From assembly GCA_014871385.1 (NCBI GenBank), contig CM026428.1, positions 3,172,776 to 3,236,775 on the forward strand: DNA of 64,000 nucleotides. Direction: 5' to 3'. Position numbers and translations under genes: made by a program. This stretch comes from Ceratodon purpureus. Lineage: Eukaryota > Streptophyta > Bryopsida > Pseudoditrichales > Ditrichaceae. The notes beneath the pieces are model-generated. The model saw nothing but the letters and a program-made list of their open reading frames with translations, ran no database searches and was not told the DNA's origin. Positions within the stretch are counted from its first letter, which is position 1; each line of letters opens with the position of its first letter. Of the stretch, positions 1-11,600 are shown piece by piece.

Positions 1-800
1 GGTCTGCATCGCAAACTCCTTCTTGCTCACATCGGAGTCCTTCGGAGTCGCCTCGGTGCGTGAGGCCTAAGAGCGCTGAGGTGCAGGGAGCTAAGAAGCT
101 GCTGAGGATGCTACATCTTGATCACATGCTCTCTGATGAGGCCGACGAAGATGTTGTGGAACTGGAGAAGATGAGCAAAAAGAAAGTGGTGAAAGGTAAA
201 GGAAAGACGAAGCGTAGCTCCCAAAGGAGGCCGAGGACATCATCCAAAAAAGTTCGACCTAAGGAAGAAGTCCCTAGTCCAGTTAAGAGAGATGTATCGC
301 CATTAACATCGTGGAGAATGGACCCTAGCTTGCCGGAATCATTGCGAGAGAAGCTGGGTGTGAAGAGAGATCATGTAGCCATGTCAAGCCAAAAGACTGT
401 GAAGGAGCCTGCAGAGTCGGATCAAAGTGGGTCGGAAGATGATGAAGAAGAAGAAGAAGTTGAGGAGCCTCACGTTACGCAATGGAGATACAAGCCTCTG
501 CCGGGAGAGATTCGGAAGGATACTCGGCAAAGTGGTCAAGCGGGTGTTAAACCCAAGTGCAATCGGCGAAGTACCGAACTGCCGCATTTCGACCTGGATG
601 AGTTGAGGATTGTTGTGGTGGCGATGCAGAAGGAACACAGGCAGTGTATCCGTAGTGTGGCGGAGAGCCTTGAGCATCATACCCGGCAGATCGTTCTCTT
701 GACAAAAGCAAACTCTTCTCTGGCTGACCATGTGGAAAACATGGAGAAAGAGATGAAGGTGTTGCGAGCTATGCAATATGTCTGCACGACAATACCGTGA
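1..800 (+). CDS. Unknown charged coiled-coil protein, 3' part
   Basis: The frame is open from base 3 of the window to the TGA at 798-800, with no ATG near the left edge, so this is probably the last exon or 3' part of a longer gene. The visible part, about 265 residues, has a basic N-terminal half rich in Lys, Arg and Ser (runs such as KGKGKTKRSSQRRPRTSSKK, nuclear-localisation-like). An acidic Glu/Asp patch follows near the middle, and the C-terminal 70 residues have heptad-like spacing that suggest a helical or coiled-coil segment. No catalytic motif or zinc knuckle is visible. I do not recognise the family. It could be a nuclear structural protein or a decayed transposon accessory ORF; nothing here decides between these. 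Confidence 0.4.
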   Translation, partial: SASQTPSCSHRSPSESPRCVRPKSAEVQGAKKLLRMLHLDHMLSDEADEDVVELEKMSKKKVVKGKGKTKRSSQRRPRTSSKKVRPKEEVPSPVKRDVSPLTSWRMDPSLPESLREKLGVKRDHVAMSSQKTVKEPAESDQSGSEDDEEEEEVEEPHVTQWRYKPLPGEIRKDTRQSGQAGVKPKCNRRSTELPHFDLDELRIVVVAMQKEHRQCIRSVAESLEHHTRQIVLLTKANSSLADHVENMEKEMKVLRAMQYVCTTIP

Positions 801-2121
801 AGATATGAATGAACACAATTGCAATGATAGACGTTGAGCTCGAGTATTAAGGAATATTAACCACTGTAATTTTCCAAAAAAACCAGACCGATACTAACCT
901 GTTGTTGAACACAGCAAGCTGCATCCTGTCAATACACTGAAGGACTTCCTCAAATTTGGTTTGGATTTTTCGCTGCTTCCGAGGACCTGGTGCGTAAACG
1001 ATGCCAGATTCAATGTTTCATAGCAAAACCTCCGAAGTTCCAAGTTGTGAGATATATGTGAATCTAATACGGTATGAATTAGTAATGATATTCTCAAGAT
1101 ATTGACTTCTGATCGAGGCATATATGCTTGTGATAACTTGTTTGAGATCACAGGAAATTCGTCTGCCATAACATGATAAACGCAACATCCTATCAAGGTA
1201 GAGGTATAACGACAATCTGTGTGAATGCTCTCCTTTTCTGAAGTCCTCATTTCACTTGTTATTCGTGTGCAGAAATAAATGGCAGGTGGGGTGGTGTATC
1301 ATTGAGAATGATGACCAGTGGTTTTCGCTACTTCACAACTGGTGAATTCATCCCACTAGCGATCATCAGGAACCTTCCATGTTGAATGAACAGGACCGTC
1401 TGATTAATTGGCCCTCAATGAAATAAATAAATTTCTGATCATGTCCGATCGGTGAAAGCAGCCATAGATTGGAATTGGCATGCGCAATGTCGTTACCTCT
1501 ATCTACTCGACCTTTGGCGTCTGAGAAATGGACTTGGCGGACAATCACAGTGGTGTGGAAAGAGACGTCATTGTGTAGTGATTGTAAGACATTTTTATTG
1601 TCTTGGTTTTCTTAAACATGACAGCAAACATTGTCTTGATTTGTTGTTCTATGGAATTACTTCCTCTAAGGACTTCTTCTAAAGCGTGCATATCTGCACG
1701 ACTATTCCCCGTTTGAGGTGTGTAGATCTGTGATCTAGATGCTTCAAAATCTGCATTCCGCAAACCAGGCGTATCAAAATACGAGATCAACACAAGGATT
1801 ACTAGCTGATCCGCTAGAAATTTCTTTAAATTTTCATGTTCGGCCATGTAATGGATCTCCAACATGTGGTCCGTTTTACCCAACTCCTTGCGAACAACCC
1901 GCAGGTGTAGTTTTATTACTGCATGAAAAAAACACCTGCCATACTGGAGTGCCAAGGCTGCATGTGTAACTACCAGACATAGTGATGCAGTGGGCAGTCA
2001 CTTTGAGCTTACTTAGTCAACACACTAAATCTCTCAAAAAAAACAGACATTCTACAAAAAATCTCATCCTCACCTTTTGCTAGGGAACCAGAAAGATTAC
2101 AAAGTCCAGATGATGTCGTGG
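801..2121. other. Intergenic, no gene recognised
   Basis: Short open frames occur on both strands (for example 1545-1955 on the minus strand) but none carries a recognisable domain or plausible splice partners. The part next to 2121 should hold the 3' UTR of the glycosyltransferase. Confidence 0.4.
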
Positions 2122-4595
2122 TCAAGCGGAATATGCTCTGTCATTCCATCGGTGCAATTTTTCTGTGAATGCTTTTATATTTCTGGAGGTTGATCCAGAC
2201 TCAGCAGCACCTTTGTGCAGAAGTTCGTATAAGCGTGATACGTTACTCCTTAAAGCCTGGCCCTTATCCTTGCACATTAGAAGCCTCACAGCATCCTCCA
2301 CTTGCTCTCTAGTAGCAAAATCCTCAAATCCTTTGCGGACCTTGAGAGCGGCTCCAGCTACGTCCACCAACCAACTGTTCATGCCAAAAATATAGTCAGC
2401 CTTGAATTTAATTACTCTAACCGATCCACATGAGATCCACTGACAGTACTTCAAAAATATTCATCATTAGTATAATGTTCTACCATGCAAGCCTGATTAG
2501 TGGATTGAAGGAAACAGATCTAAGTACAGCTTACTCCCTTGATTTAATAATTTTAATCTTCTGTTTCATACAGGAAGTTGGCCATAGGTGAACGGCGCGT
2601 TACAATACTCAAAAGAGTTGTTGAGAATCTGCATTAGGAAGTGATTTCTAGCGGGGGTCATATTCGTTACAGTGATTCAATCAAATGCACGAAGTGCGGC
2701 TTTACCTGGAATTCATCCTCTGTTCAGCCTGAATAGGCCATGCTAGCATTGGCACATTTCCGCTGATGCTCTCTATCACTGAACTCCAGCCACAGTGGGT
2801 GAAGAATCCACCTGTGGCGGGGTGCTCCAGAATCTGCACTTGGGGTGCCCATCCAGTCACAATCACACCACGGTCTTTTATACGATCGGTGAACCCTGGC
2901 AAAACATCGACTCCAATACTCAGTTAGAATGCGATCAGTAATATTAGTCTCATCGAACTTGCACTAATCACAATGGGTTTTAGTGAATGTACAAGAAAAA
3001 GAAGAGAAGGAAATTAATCTGCTAGGATAGACTACCTGGGGGCAAATACTGGTGCAGCTCGGACTTCCCTTCAGGGCTGAGATCATGAGGTGGCCTTACA
3101 ACCCAGATGAAGCGCTGCTCACTAGCTTCCAGGCCTAGTCCTAACTCAATAAGCTGAGAGGCTGATAAAGTAGAAACGCTTCCGAAGGAAATGTACAGGA
3201 CGGATGCATGGGGCTGCTTGCCAAGCCATTCCAGTACTGGATCCCTTTTCAATGCAACGCCACCAGCTGATTCTTCTTTAGTGTTGACAGACAATGGCAG
3301 TAAAGGGCCAACAGAAAGGATACTTTCAAACTGCGAGATGAAACAAACAAGGATAATAGTCAGTTCTTACATGAGCTTCTCGATGCACCTAAATGCACAG
3401 TTCTCCAACAAAAGGATAGTTTGGAAGACAGTGCTAGCAACTATTACTGAAAACTTCTCCAACAAATACTCCTAACGAGAGATGTGTTACAAAGATCAGG
3501 TGTCACCTTGGAAGATGGAGCGCCAACTTGATAATGTTTATTAAGGGCGTCAAACACGGATGACTCAAGTTCATAGACTGTATTTACAAGGACGCCAGAT
3601 GCCAACTCCAGTATGTTGTTGCTAAGTACCAACAATCGATCGTGTCCAGGACCAGGCTCCAGAATAGTATCAATGAAATCCAGCGGGTGGAGAGGTGGAA
3701 TGCACGGAAATTCTACAGGCTTGAGCTTCTCGGCTTCACTAGCCTTCATGGGTATGATTCCTTGAGCTTTCAGAACTGGTGCTTGCAACAGCATTGACAA
3801 TGGTGCAGCTCCCGCCGTCCACATGATATAACTGCACAATTGTGCTTTCAAATAAGAAACACTGCATGTGATATATTCTTCACAGATTACAAGCCACAGA
3901 GTAGTTTTTCCCATGGGTTTAATGTCGTACCAGAGAAACCACAATCATCCACCATTAAACTGTTATAATTAGCAAGTAAAGTCAAATACAAATAAATCCA
4001 TATACAAATCGAACCCTTTTATCATTGATGATTATTACCTGGGCATAAGAGGTTTGGTTATTTTGAGTGCCCAATCCGCAAATGTATCAAGGAGAGCACA
4101 GCAGGGGGGTGCCCAGTCTTGAGAAGACTCCATCAAACCCTTCACACAATCCTTAGTGTACCCGGAAGTTCTCTCTTCTGCTTTACCAGTAAGTACAAGG
4201 ACGTTGTCATTGGGTGTGTAGCCTTCCCCATTGGGTAGCACCACCACCCGAAGCCTTCCATTTTCGCCACCTAATAGCCCCGCTTCAATAGCCTGCGAGA
4301 AATTTAAGTCATACTACTTAGGGATGTAACGCCCACTAAGAAAAATAAAACAACTCAATCACAAAATAACCATCAGATTACAAAATATCACTTGTTCAAG
4401 TGTAGAATTTGCACGGCATGACAATCACTTCACCTCGAGTTTGGTGATGATACTCTCGGCGTTGATGAAAGTAACGTTGATACCAAGGGCATTCAGCTTC
4501 CTGACGAACAGCAGAGCGGGCACACAGTGGCTGACAACAGGGCTACCTATCATAATCACATGCGGTGATGAAGACTGGTTTCCTTTAGACCCCAT
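2122..4595 (-). CDS. UDP-glycosyltransferase (family 1), six exons
   Basis: Exons (minus strand): 4595-4434, 4292-4039, 3831-3507, 3330-3036, 2895-2706, 2416-2122; 1521 nt, 506 residues. All introns are GT-AG and phase closes. This is a GT1-family enzyme that transfers sugar from a UDP-sugar to a small acceptor; such enzymes are cytosolic and often act on specialised metabolites or hormones. The signature PSPG box is in exon 5: [20 protein letters not shown], then [10 protein letters not shown], ending near the EQRMN stretch. Gly-Pro-Leu precedes the linker in exon 4. The N-terminus [15 protein letters not shown] replaces the usual GHxxP loop; the His is retained. Length fits the family. Five introns is unusual, since most angiosperm UGTs have none or one. 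The acceptor cannot be inferred. The start is the first ATG, which begins directly before the first beta strand (HVIMIGSP). Confidence 0.93.
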
Positions 4596-6672
4596 GGCGT
4601 CTACCTGTGCAAAAACGGTCTAGCAATATGAGAAACAAAGGGCGAGGGATTAGCTCCTTCAGATCAAGCACAATAAGTATCCGTTTGACGAATTTCCCGT
4701 TACTAAATTGATCTGAATGACATCCATCGTGATGCTGAAATTCAATACACAAACTGACCTGATCCACAACCTGCGGGTAGTGCAAACGGTGCTCCTCCTG
4801 GAACTGCAGGTTTGCCCTCGTCACCAAACCAGCGATGTGATTCCACTATCAATCACCGTGAGCACACAATTAGAGCTTCAGAAACGCACTGGCGTATATC
4901 AAAACCTCTTGGATGTATTCACCGTGTGTCCTCATACACTACTTATATCCCTTGCAAACTAACTATGAACCACCATCCGATCGTGCGAAACAAGAACCTT
5001 CTCCATCGTATGCTTGAGTTGAAGTCGTTCTACTTCGGAAAGGACCTACACCCTTTCCTAAACCAGTCAACCACCTGCTACAGTAAAAAGGAAAAAAACA
5101 AACATATATATTTCGAACTGCACACCGCGCAATAGAGATACTGTACACCGTCGGTAATTACGTACGTCCAAATATGGTGTGAGGAGCAGCTGTACGATCG
5201 ACCAATGGAACTTGGAAGTGATGCTCCACAAAACAGTCGTCCGAAATCAGAATCTCTTGGAAGAGTTGAACCTTCTTTCTACCTATCACTAGCGGTCACA
5301 GGATGCACCCCAATTAGTCAAGTTCATGTAAGTTGGGCCTATCACAGTATGGCACAGTAATGTATACCCATCGAATTCTTCCAGAACCCTTTTTTAGAAT
5401 GTAGAACATGTAGACTTCTGAAATCTCAAATTCAAGGTTCTATGATTTTCTTAAGATTTTTTTGCCAAATTTAGGTTCTGCGAACCAAATTTAGTCAAGG
5501 AAATCCCTCCCCCCAGGATGTGGGAACAATGTCCTACTAGTTCGGATGTTCTGCTAGGGCCCAATGAGGTTCTCCAAAGAGTTCAGTGGGTATTCTTTAG
5601 TGTATCTTATCACAGCCATGTCTACCTTGCTCCAATAGAGAATGCTAACTGAAGAAACCAACACTGAATCTTCTCACAAGCCAGTAGTTGCGCGCTGTGT
5701 TGCTGACCCCGTTTGATGAATCAGCTGTCAGCACCATCGCAGCATCGCTGTGTCTTTGTTCCATGCTCCGAAGATCGAATGGTCAAGAGCACAAGCCAGA
5801 ATTACAGTTGCAAGTTCGTGGGGGAGATGTCCAATACTATCATTCTTTATTGATCAGTGAACAAAAAAACACAAAAATAGAATAAAAATAAAATAAGCCT
5901 TTTGAGGTTAAAAAGACAAGCTAACATATAAAAAGGCCATAAATGATTACTTTCCATAGAATACAAATTACAATGTATTCATGGGCTTTATGCAAAATGA
6001 TATACATTCTTTTCAAACATTCATTCAAATACTGCAACTCTCATACGACTATTGTTAATGTATTTATAAATTCTTTATACAATTTCTATAAAGGTAAAAA
6101 AACATCTTTTTAGTAACAGAAACTACATGCAAACAAATATAAGATGGCCACATATCTTATTTGTATGGTGTTCTTTGGTACCATATGTACTTTCTTCTAG
6201 AATGCAAGAATGATACACTTCTTGTATATTTTCTACAAACAATTCATCTTGATAACCAGAATTTGATAACCAAAATATAATGCCAAATCCATTAAATTGG
6301 CCAATCCTATTTGTATTGGCCATCACACCAATCATAAAAAAGAGAAAAAATGAACTAAAATTACACTATTTGAGCGGCCAATATAATCAGGCCTGGCTAC
6401 AGACTCAGACACAAATTTTTCTCTATGAAAGCACATCAAACCATCTCAGCTGATACAATTGGAGAGAGCTGGCCATGCTCAAGCTTCCACGCTGATTGTA
6501 GAAGCAGTCAGAACTCTAATATGCCGACTACCGTATTTGCAAGATCGAAAAGCGACTTGAGACCAAAATTCAAAAGGCGCGTAGTGAAAATTCAAGGTTC
6601 ACACAAACGAAGACAATAATTGAGGTTGGCTACGAGGTGGAGGCCTACATTCTTTGCTCGTTAAGGTATACA
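4596..6672. other. Intergenic, no gene recognised
   Basis: This stretch includes the upstream region of the glycosyltransferase. No convincing coding frame, RNA gene or repeat was found; from about 5860 on it becomes AT-rich. Confidence 0.4.
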
Positions 6673-6692
6673 CACCCATGAGGGATCACTTA

Positions 6693-6884
6693 CCCATGAC
6701 TGATATGTAGGCTTCCCCATTCCAGAGCAATGGAAAACCAGTAACAGATTATTAATGAACAGTAGATTTAGGATGCATCCTCCAATAGAATGCCTTTGTA
6801 AGTGTGACATAATCAAGTAGTCATATGTTTGTTCACTAATCTGAGTATGGTCGGTCATTGGTACACCTATATGTCAGTCATGGG
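6693..6884. mobile_element. 192-bp MITE flanked by TA
   Basis: The ends are inverted repeats: CCCATGACTGATATGTAGG at the left, and the reverse complement of the right end reads CCCATGACTGACATATAGG. TA dinucleotides lie directly outside both ends (6691-6692, 6885-6886), as for Tc1/mariner-type insertions. No coding capacity. Confidence 0.75.
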
Positions 6885-7037
6885 TAACCCTAACTTTTGG
6901 ACAAAAAAATTTGTAGTAATTTGAATTTTACTGAATTAATTTTGAAAAAATGCTCATTCTTCATGAACCTTATGATACTACGCACAGAAAATAACTCCTT
7001 ATTGAAATCCCAAGATTTACTATGCTGAAATGCTTAA

Positions 7038-7888
7038 CCCCTAAGGGACAATCTGCCACATTTGGGCTTTTTTGGAATTTGGGCATGTACCTATGAATGC
7101 AATTTATATGAGGATTTTGTGAAATTTTTATTGAAGGTGGGCCGTTCGGAGATCTTCGTGCGGGTATTTTTATTTTTCAATTCCGACATTGGGATCAAAA
7201 GTTATGAAGGTTTAAGTGTCAAACGCTGCTCGTTGGGCAGCTGCTGAATTTTTCTAAGCCACTGTGAATGCAACAAATCCTGCCCAAAACTGCCCAAAAC
7301 TGCCCAAAATCTGCCCAAAGACGAAACTTTGAAATTCCACCAAAAATGGAGATTTTGATATTTTTCAAAAATAAAAATTTCTATGTATAGAGAAGGCAGT
7401 AGAGCATGTTTCCACCATTCGGATTTTTAATCCAAAATTTTTCATATGCTATTTTTATTGTCCAAAAACGGCCTTTGTTTGTGAATTTCAGTATACCCCC
7501 TAGCGGAAAATGATTTTTTTGGCAACTTTCCACAACTTTTTTGAATATATTTTTCTTAATACAATTAGCTAACTCAGTCTTCTTTGACGTGCATCAAAAC
7601 CCCCAAAATCCATAATGCAAAAAAATGGTTTTTTGGGCCTTCAAAACTCTGCTGTCCCCTTTTTTTGCAGGGAAAAAAAACTTGTTTTTCTACTTTGAAC
7701 GTTATGATCTTGCAATTGGTTAAGAATGAGTGTGTGAGATTTGGTGGACATGTAGACGTAGAAGTTAGCTACAAGATCTTACGGTTAGATGTACTAAAAA
7801 AAACCCCAAGTTTGCAAAATCCACCTTGCTTTGAAGAGGGGCTGTTTTGAGGCAGTTTTGATGAAAAATACCCTCAAAACTTTAGGGG
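7038..7888 (+). mobile_element. TTAA-flanked non-autonomous element, copy 1 (piggyBac-like ends)
   Basis: This 851-bp element is flanked on both sides by TTAA (7034-7037, 7889-7892). Its ends are imperfect inverted repeats beginning CCCCTAAG. TTAA target duplication with terminal C-runs is the hallmark of piggyBac-type cut-and-paste transposons. A long stretch matches the segment at 61804-62655 in reverse orientation almost base for base. The interior is AT-rich with a short tandem run of the motif CTGCCCAAAA near 7280-7320. The longest frame is under 90 codons with no transposase motif, so the element is non-autonomous. Confidence 0.8.
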
Positions 7889-7952
7889 TTAAGTGATCCC
7901 TCATAGGTGCTCCTCACTGCACGAAAAGCTTTGATGCACGTAACGGTTGCAG

Positions 7953-8696
7953 GGGGGAAGCACAATAAAGTGAACCAAAAAGTGCTTATCTTTTCACCAA
8001 TTTCAGCCTCTTCTGTAACCACTAGAGAAAGTGGGATCTATGTTATGTCGATGCAAGATTAAGTTTAGGATACGGAAAGTAGACTTGATCTTCTTCAACT
8101 TCCCAAAGTTGCGGGAGAAGACATTGAGTTTACAATGGAAAACGGAGACGTCGAACTCGGGCAAAGTGAATGGCCTCATTTGGAAAAGTGAACAAAACGG
8201 TTTAGGGTTATGTCTAAAATCACTTTTAATTTTGCGGGGCCCTCCGTATGTTTAAGAGGTACTGTAAAATAGTCAATTCATATACTCATTGATTGATTTA
8301 GGGTTCCAAAAGTATCGCAAGGATGCTTTTTAAGAGGGTCTTTTCCGCGATACTTTTTGTCACTTTTTTTTTACCAAACATTGTTTTTAAAATTGAAAAA
8401 AGTATCATCTAAAGACAATAGAAGGCCCCAAATGAAGAAATCAAGACTTTGGAAAAGTTCATTTTCATGATTTAGAACTAGTGGTCAAATTTAGTTTCAA
8501 TTCATGATGTTCTTTTTATGGAGGTGTATGTAAGATACCTTATGACACCTTAGAAAGTGACTAAAATGCTCAAAAACTACACCAAAATCTCCAAAATCAG
8601 CTTTGAGCACATAAACAGCACACTTCATATTCACTTGTTAATAGTCACATTTTGCACTTTGTGGTCCACTTTATTGTGCTCTCACCCTGACGTGAA
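7953..8696. mobile_element. 744-bp inverted-repeat element at the 3' end of the tandem kinase gene
   Basis: Near-matching inverted repeats: AGCACAATAAAGTGAACCA from 7959 and, reversed from the right end, AGCACAATAAAGTGGACCA; the similarity continues into AAAGTGC. The pair is bracketed by a 13-bp direct repeat GTAACGGTTGCAG (7940-7952 and 8697-8709), longer than usual target duplications. The exact right border is uncertain because 9-12 bp lie between the repeat and the symmetric part. The interior has no long frame and contains a short hairpin around 8305-8350 (AAGTATCGC / GCGATACTT). Superfamily not assigned. Confidence 0.7.
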
Positions 8697-11600
8697 GTAA
8701 CGGTTGCAGTGATTCGACAACACTGCTCATATTGGGACGAAAGTCTGGCTCATATTGAATACACTGAGCTGCAATACCCGCCATCTGAATTTCATTTTGC
8801 AAAACAAATTAGGTCATGATCAATGCCAAGGAGTATGGACGATGCCAGCATAACTGATAAGAGATCATGCTACAAGAAAACTAGTATGGACGATGCCAGC
8901 ATAACTGATAAGAGATCATGCTACAAGAAAACTATAGAATAATATAAACATCATAACTAGTCATTTTTACTTGTGAAAACAAAGAGCATGCTGTTAGGTT
9001 CAATCATTGGAAGAGTACATTACTATTATGTAGTGGTTCATGAGATGATTCTAACCTTCGCAACAGCTTTAGCAAGATAGTCAGACCCCAGTTTTGGATC
9101 AACAACCTCTTGTACCTTGTCTTCACTTAGTCTTGGTGATGCCTGTAGAAGAACAAAGAAAGTCAAGACTGACGAAAGAATAAGGATGCGATGGATTGGC
9201 ACGGGATTAACAATATGTTAATCAAATGAAAATGAATACACTGACATTCAACTTGCACTAATAGCTTCTTGAATTAGCCAAGCTCTAATTAAGGGTGACT
9301 AAGTGAACCAGGGACGCAAACATGATTGATATTACAAAAGGATGAGAACTAGCCGCAAGCGTACGTTTCATGAATTAGAGTGTATAGAAATAAATCAAAG
9401 TGAACTTTAACTGCAAATACTCACCCACTTCACAAGGATTTGTTGGCCACGAGGCCTTGTTGAGTCTGAAGCTTTTCGTCCAGTGAGGAGCTCCAAGAGT
9501 ACCACTCCAAAACTATAAACATCACTCTGAAGAGTATACACGCTTCTGTACTGACCGCTCTGTGAGGACCTACAAGAGTACAGTGAGTTAGATTACAACT
9601 TCAAAAAAACATACAGAAATGAATGGAAGCAATGATCACTTCATTTTATCACATAAAGAGAAGTACCATATCAACATGAAGGAAGTGTTCACAATGAATG
9701 AAACACACCACATTCAACCGCAAGCTACTTGATACTAAACTCACCTACTCTTACGCTGAGTATCTGATGGAAAAGGCATTCAAAACTATTCTATACGAAC
9801 TATACAAGTTGTACACTTACTCTGGTGCAATATGACCAAACATATCATGAGGACGGTTGGGGTGAGGACAGTCGACAAACGGCCTCGTTAAAATCTCAAA
9901 ATTAAGTAGTGATGAGTAGAAACAATCGTCTATCTTTGCCAAGTATGAGTCGAAAAGCAAAATATTGCAAGATCGAATGTCCCAATGGATAATATCCTTT
10001 TTATGTAGATATTCCAAACCCTTAGCAGCCCCAACTGCTATTTTCACACGCTGCATCCAATTCAAGACTTGCCCAGGCTGAGCACCTTTCTTTCCTGCAA
10101 GTACAGAGTATTCAATCCTCAGATTTGTCATTCCATTCAAAACCTCAATTTCCAACACCCAAGGTGCAACTAGTGAAGGAGCTGAGAAATCAACATCAAC
10201 TGAATAAGCCCAAAGTTTACATTTGCGACAAAATCTATGGTACAAACAGATAACACTTTGCTATTCCATGAGGAGCAAAACTAATTTAGTGAACTGCAAC
10301 ACAAACGACAAGAACAGCTTATAACTACAAAGACAAAAGAATCAGAAAATTCAAACTTGGAGTAACTGAATTACAATATGATACATCATCATACGTAGCA
10401 ATAAAAAGTATTTGCATAGATCAAAATGGATGTACCATGAAGTATATCATGAAGGGACCCCATGGTAGCATATTCATAAGCCAAAACTCGCAAATTATTC
10501 TCCAACCAATAACCTTTGAGCTTAACCACGTTTTCATGCTTCAAGCTTGATACAAGAAAGACATGTGACAGAAGCTCTGAATCTGGTAATTTACTTGCAT
10601 AGATTCTTTTGATGGCAACCACGTGGTCTTGAAGTGGAGCATGATACACATCTGCTCGTTTTCCCCGGCCAATCAATGACTTTGGTCCAAAATTATCTGT
10701 ACAGACTCTTACTTCCTCAATGGATATTTTTTCAAGATCCAATGACTTCTTCTCTAGTTCGGAATCTTCCACAGATATTTTTTTAAGGTCCAATGACTCG
10801 TCCCTGAGTGTAGAATCCTTCTCAAATCGAACTGGATGAATATCCAAGTTGTGGAATGCCCGTTTACCATCAAATTCATGCACAGTAATTCTATGAGTGT
10901 CCATGGTCCAAGCATAATTTATATTTTTATTCTTCAGTGGCAAATGAAGAATTTTCTTGAGGGCGTACTTGCTCCAAGCTTGTCTATTGGAGTCCTGCTC
11001 AATTACCTTGGAGTCCTGCTTAATCAGCTTGACAATTAACTTACGGCTTCCCTCTGTTTCCTGGTAATCAGTGCACAAAACTTCACCATGCATATGCGTT
11101 TCACCAATCTTGTCCACATAAACAATCCTTTCTCCAGGAGATAAGAATGCCCACAACATCTCCCATGTCACGCGACGTTCACTTTCCATGGTTGCACACA
11201 TGTGCTTGATTTCTTGAAACTCCTCATCCATAAAGCGCACCAAGCGGGTGATATGTTGGAGCTCTTCGTTGCTACAATTGCCATCAGCACTTGATGAAGG
11301 TTCTGAAGAGTCCAGTTTGGCCGCACAATACGCATGCCTCTCCATGACCTTTTCATAGCAGCGAAAAAGTTGTGGACCATCTATGGTTATTGTTCCATTG
11401 GGGACTAGTAGTAGTTTCTTAAGAAACGGGGAAAAAATGTTCACCTGGACCTGCTTGGGCCATGGAAGATTTTTGACGTTCAAATATACAACTTCAAAGG
11501 GTTCCATTATGCCAAAGGTATGCCATTCATGAAACATTTTACCTGCAAGCAACAAAAAGGTCCAATTTTTTTTATCCAAACAGCCTCACAAACACAATAG

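Larger units (their letters stand above)
6673..7909. mobile_element. Small inverted-repeat element split by two later insertions
   Basis: A 20-bp sequence CACCCATGAGGGATCACTTA at 6673-6692 recurs inverted at 7889-7909 with one mismatch. The 6693-6884 MITE sits directly inside the left arm and the 7038-7888 TTAA element directly inside the right arm. Without these two insertions about 190 bp of AT-rich core remain between matching arms. That is the size and shape of a small MITE, and it makes this the oldest layer of the nest. Superfamily and target duplication are not clear. Confidence 0.55.
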
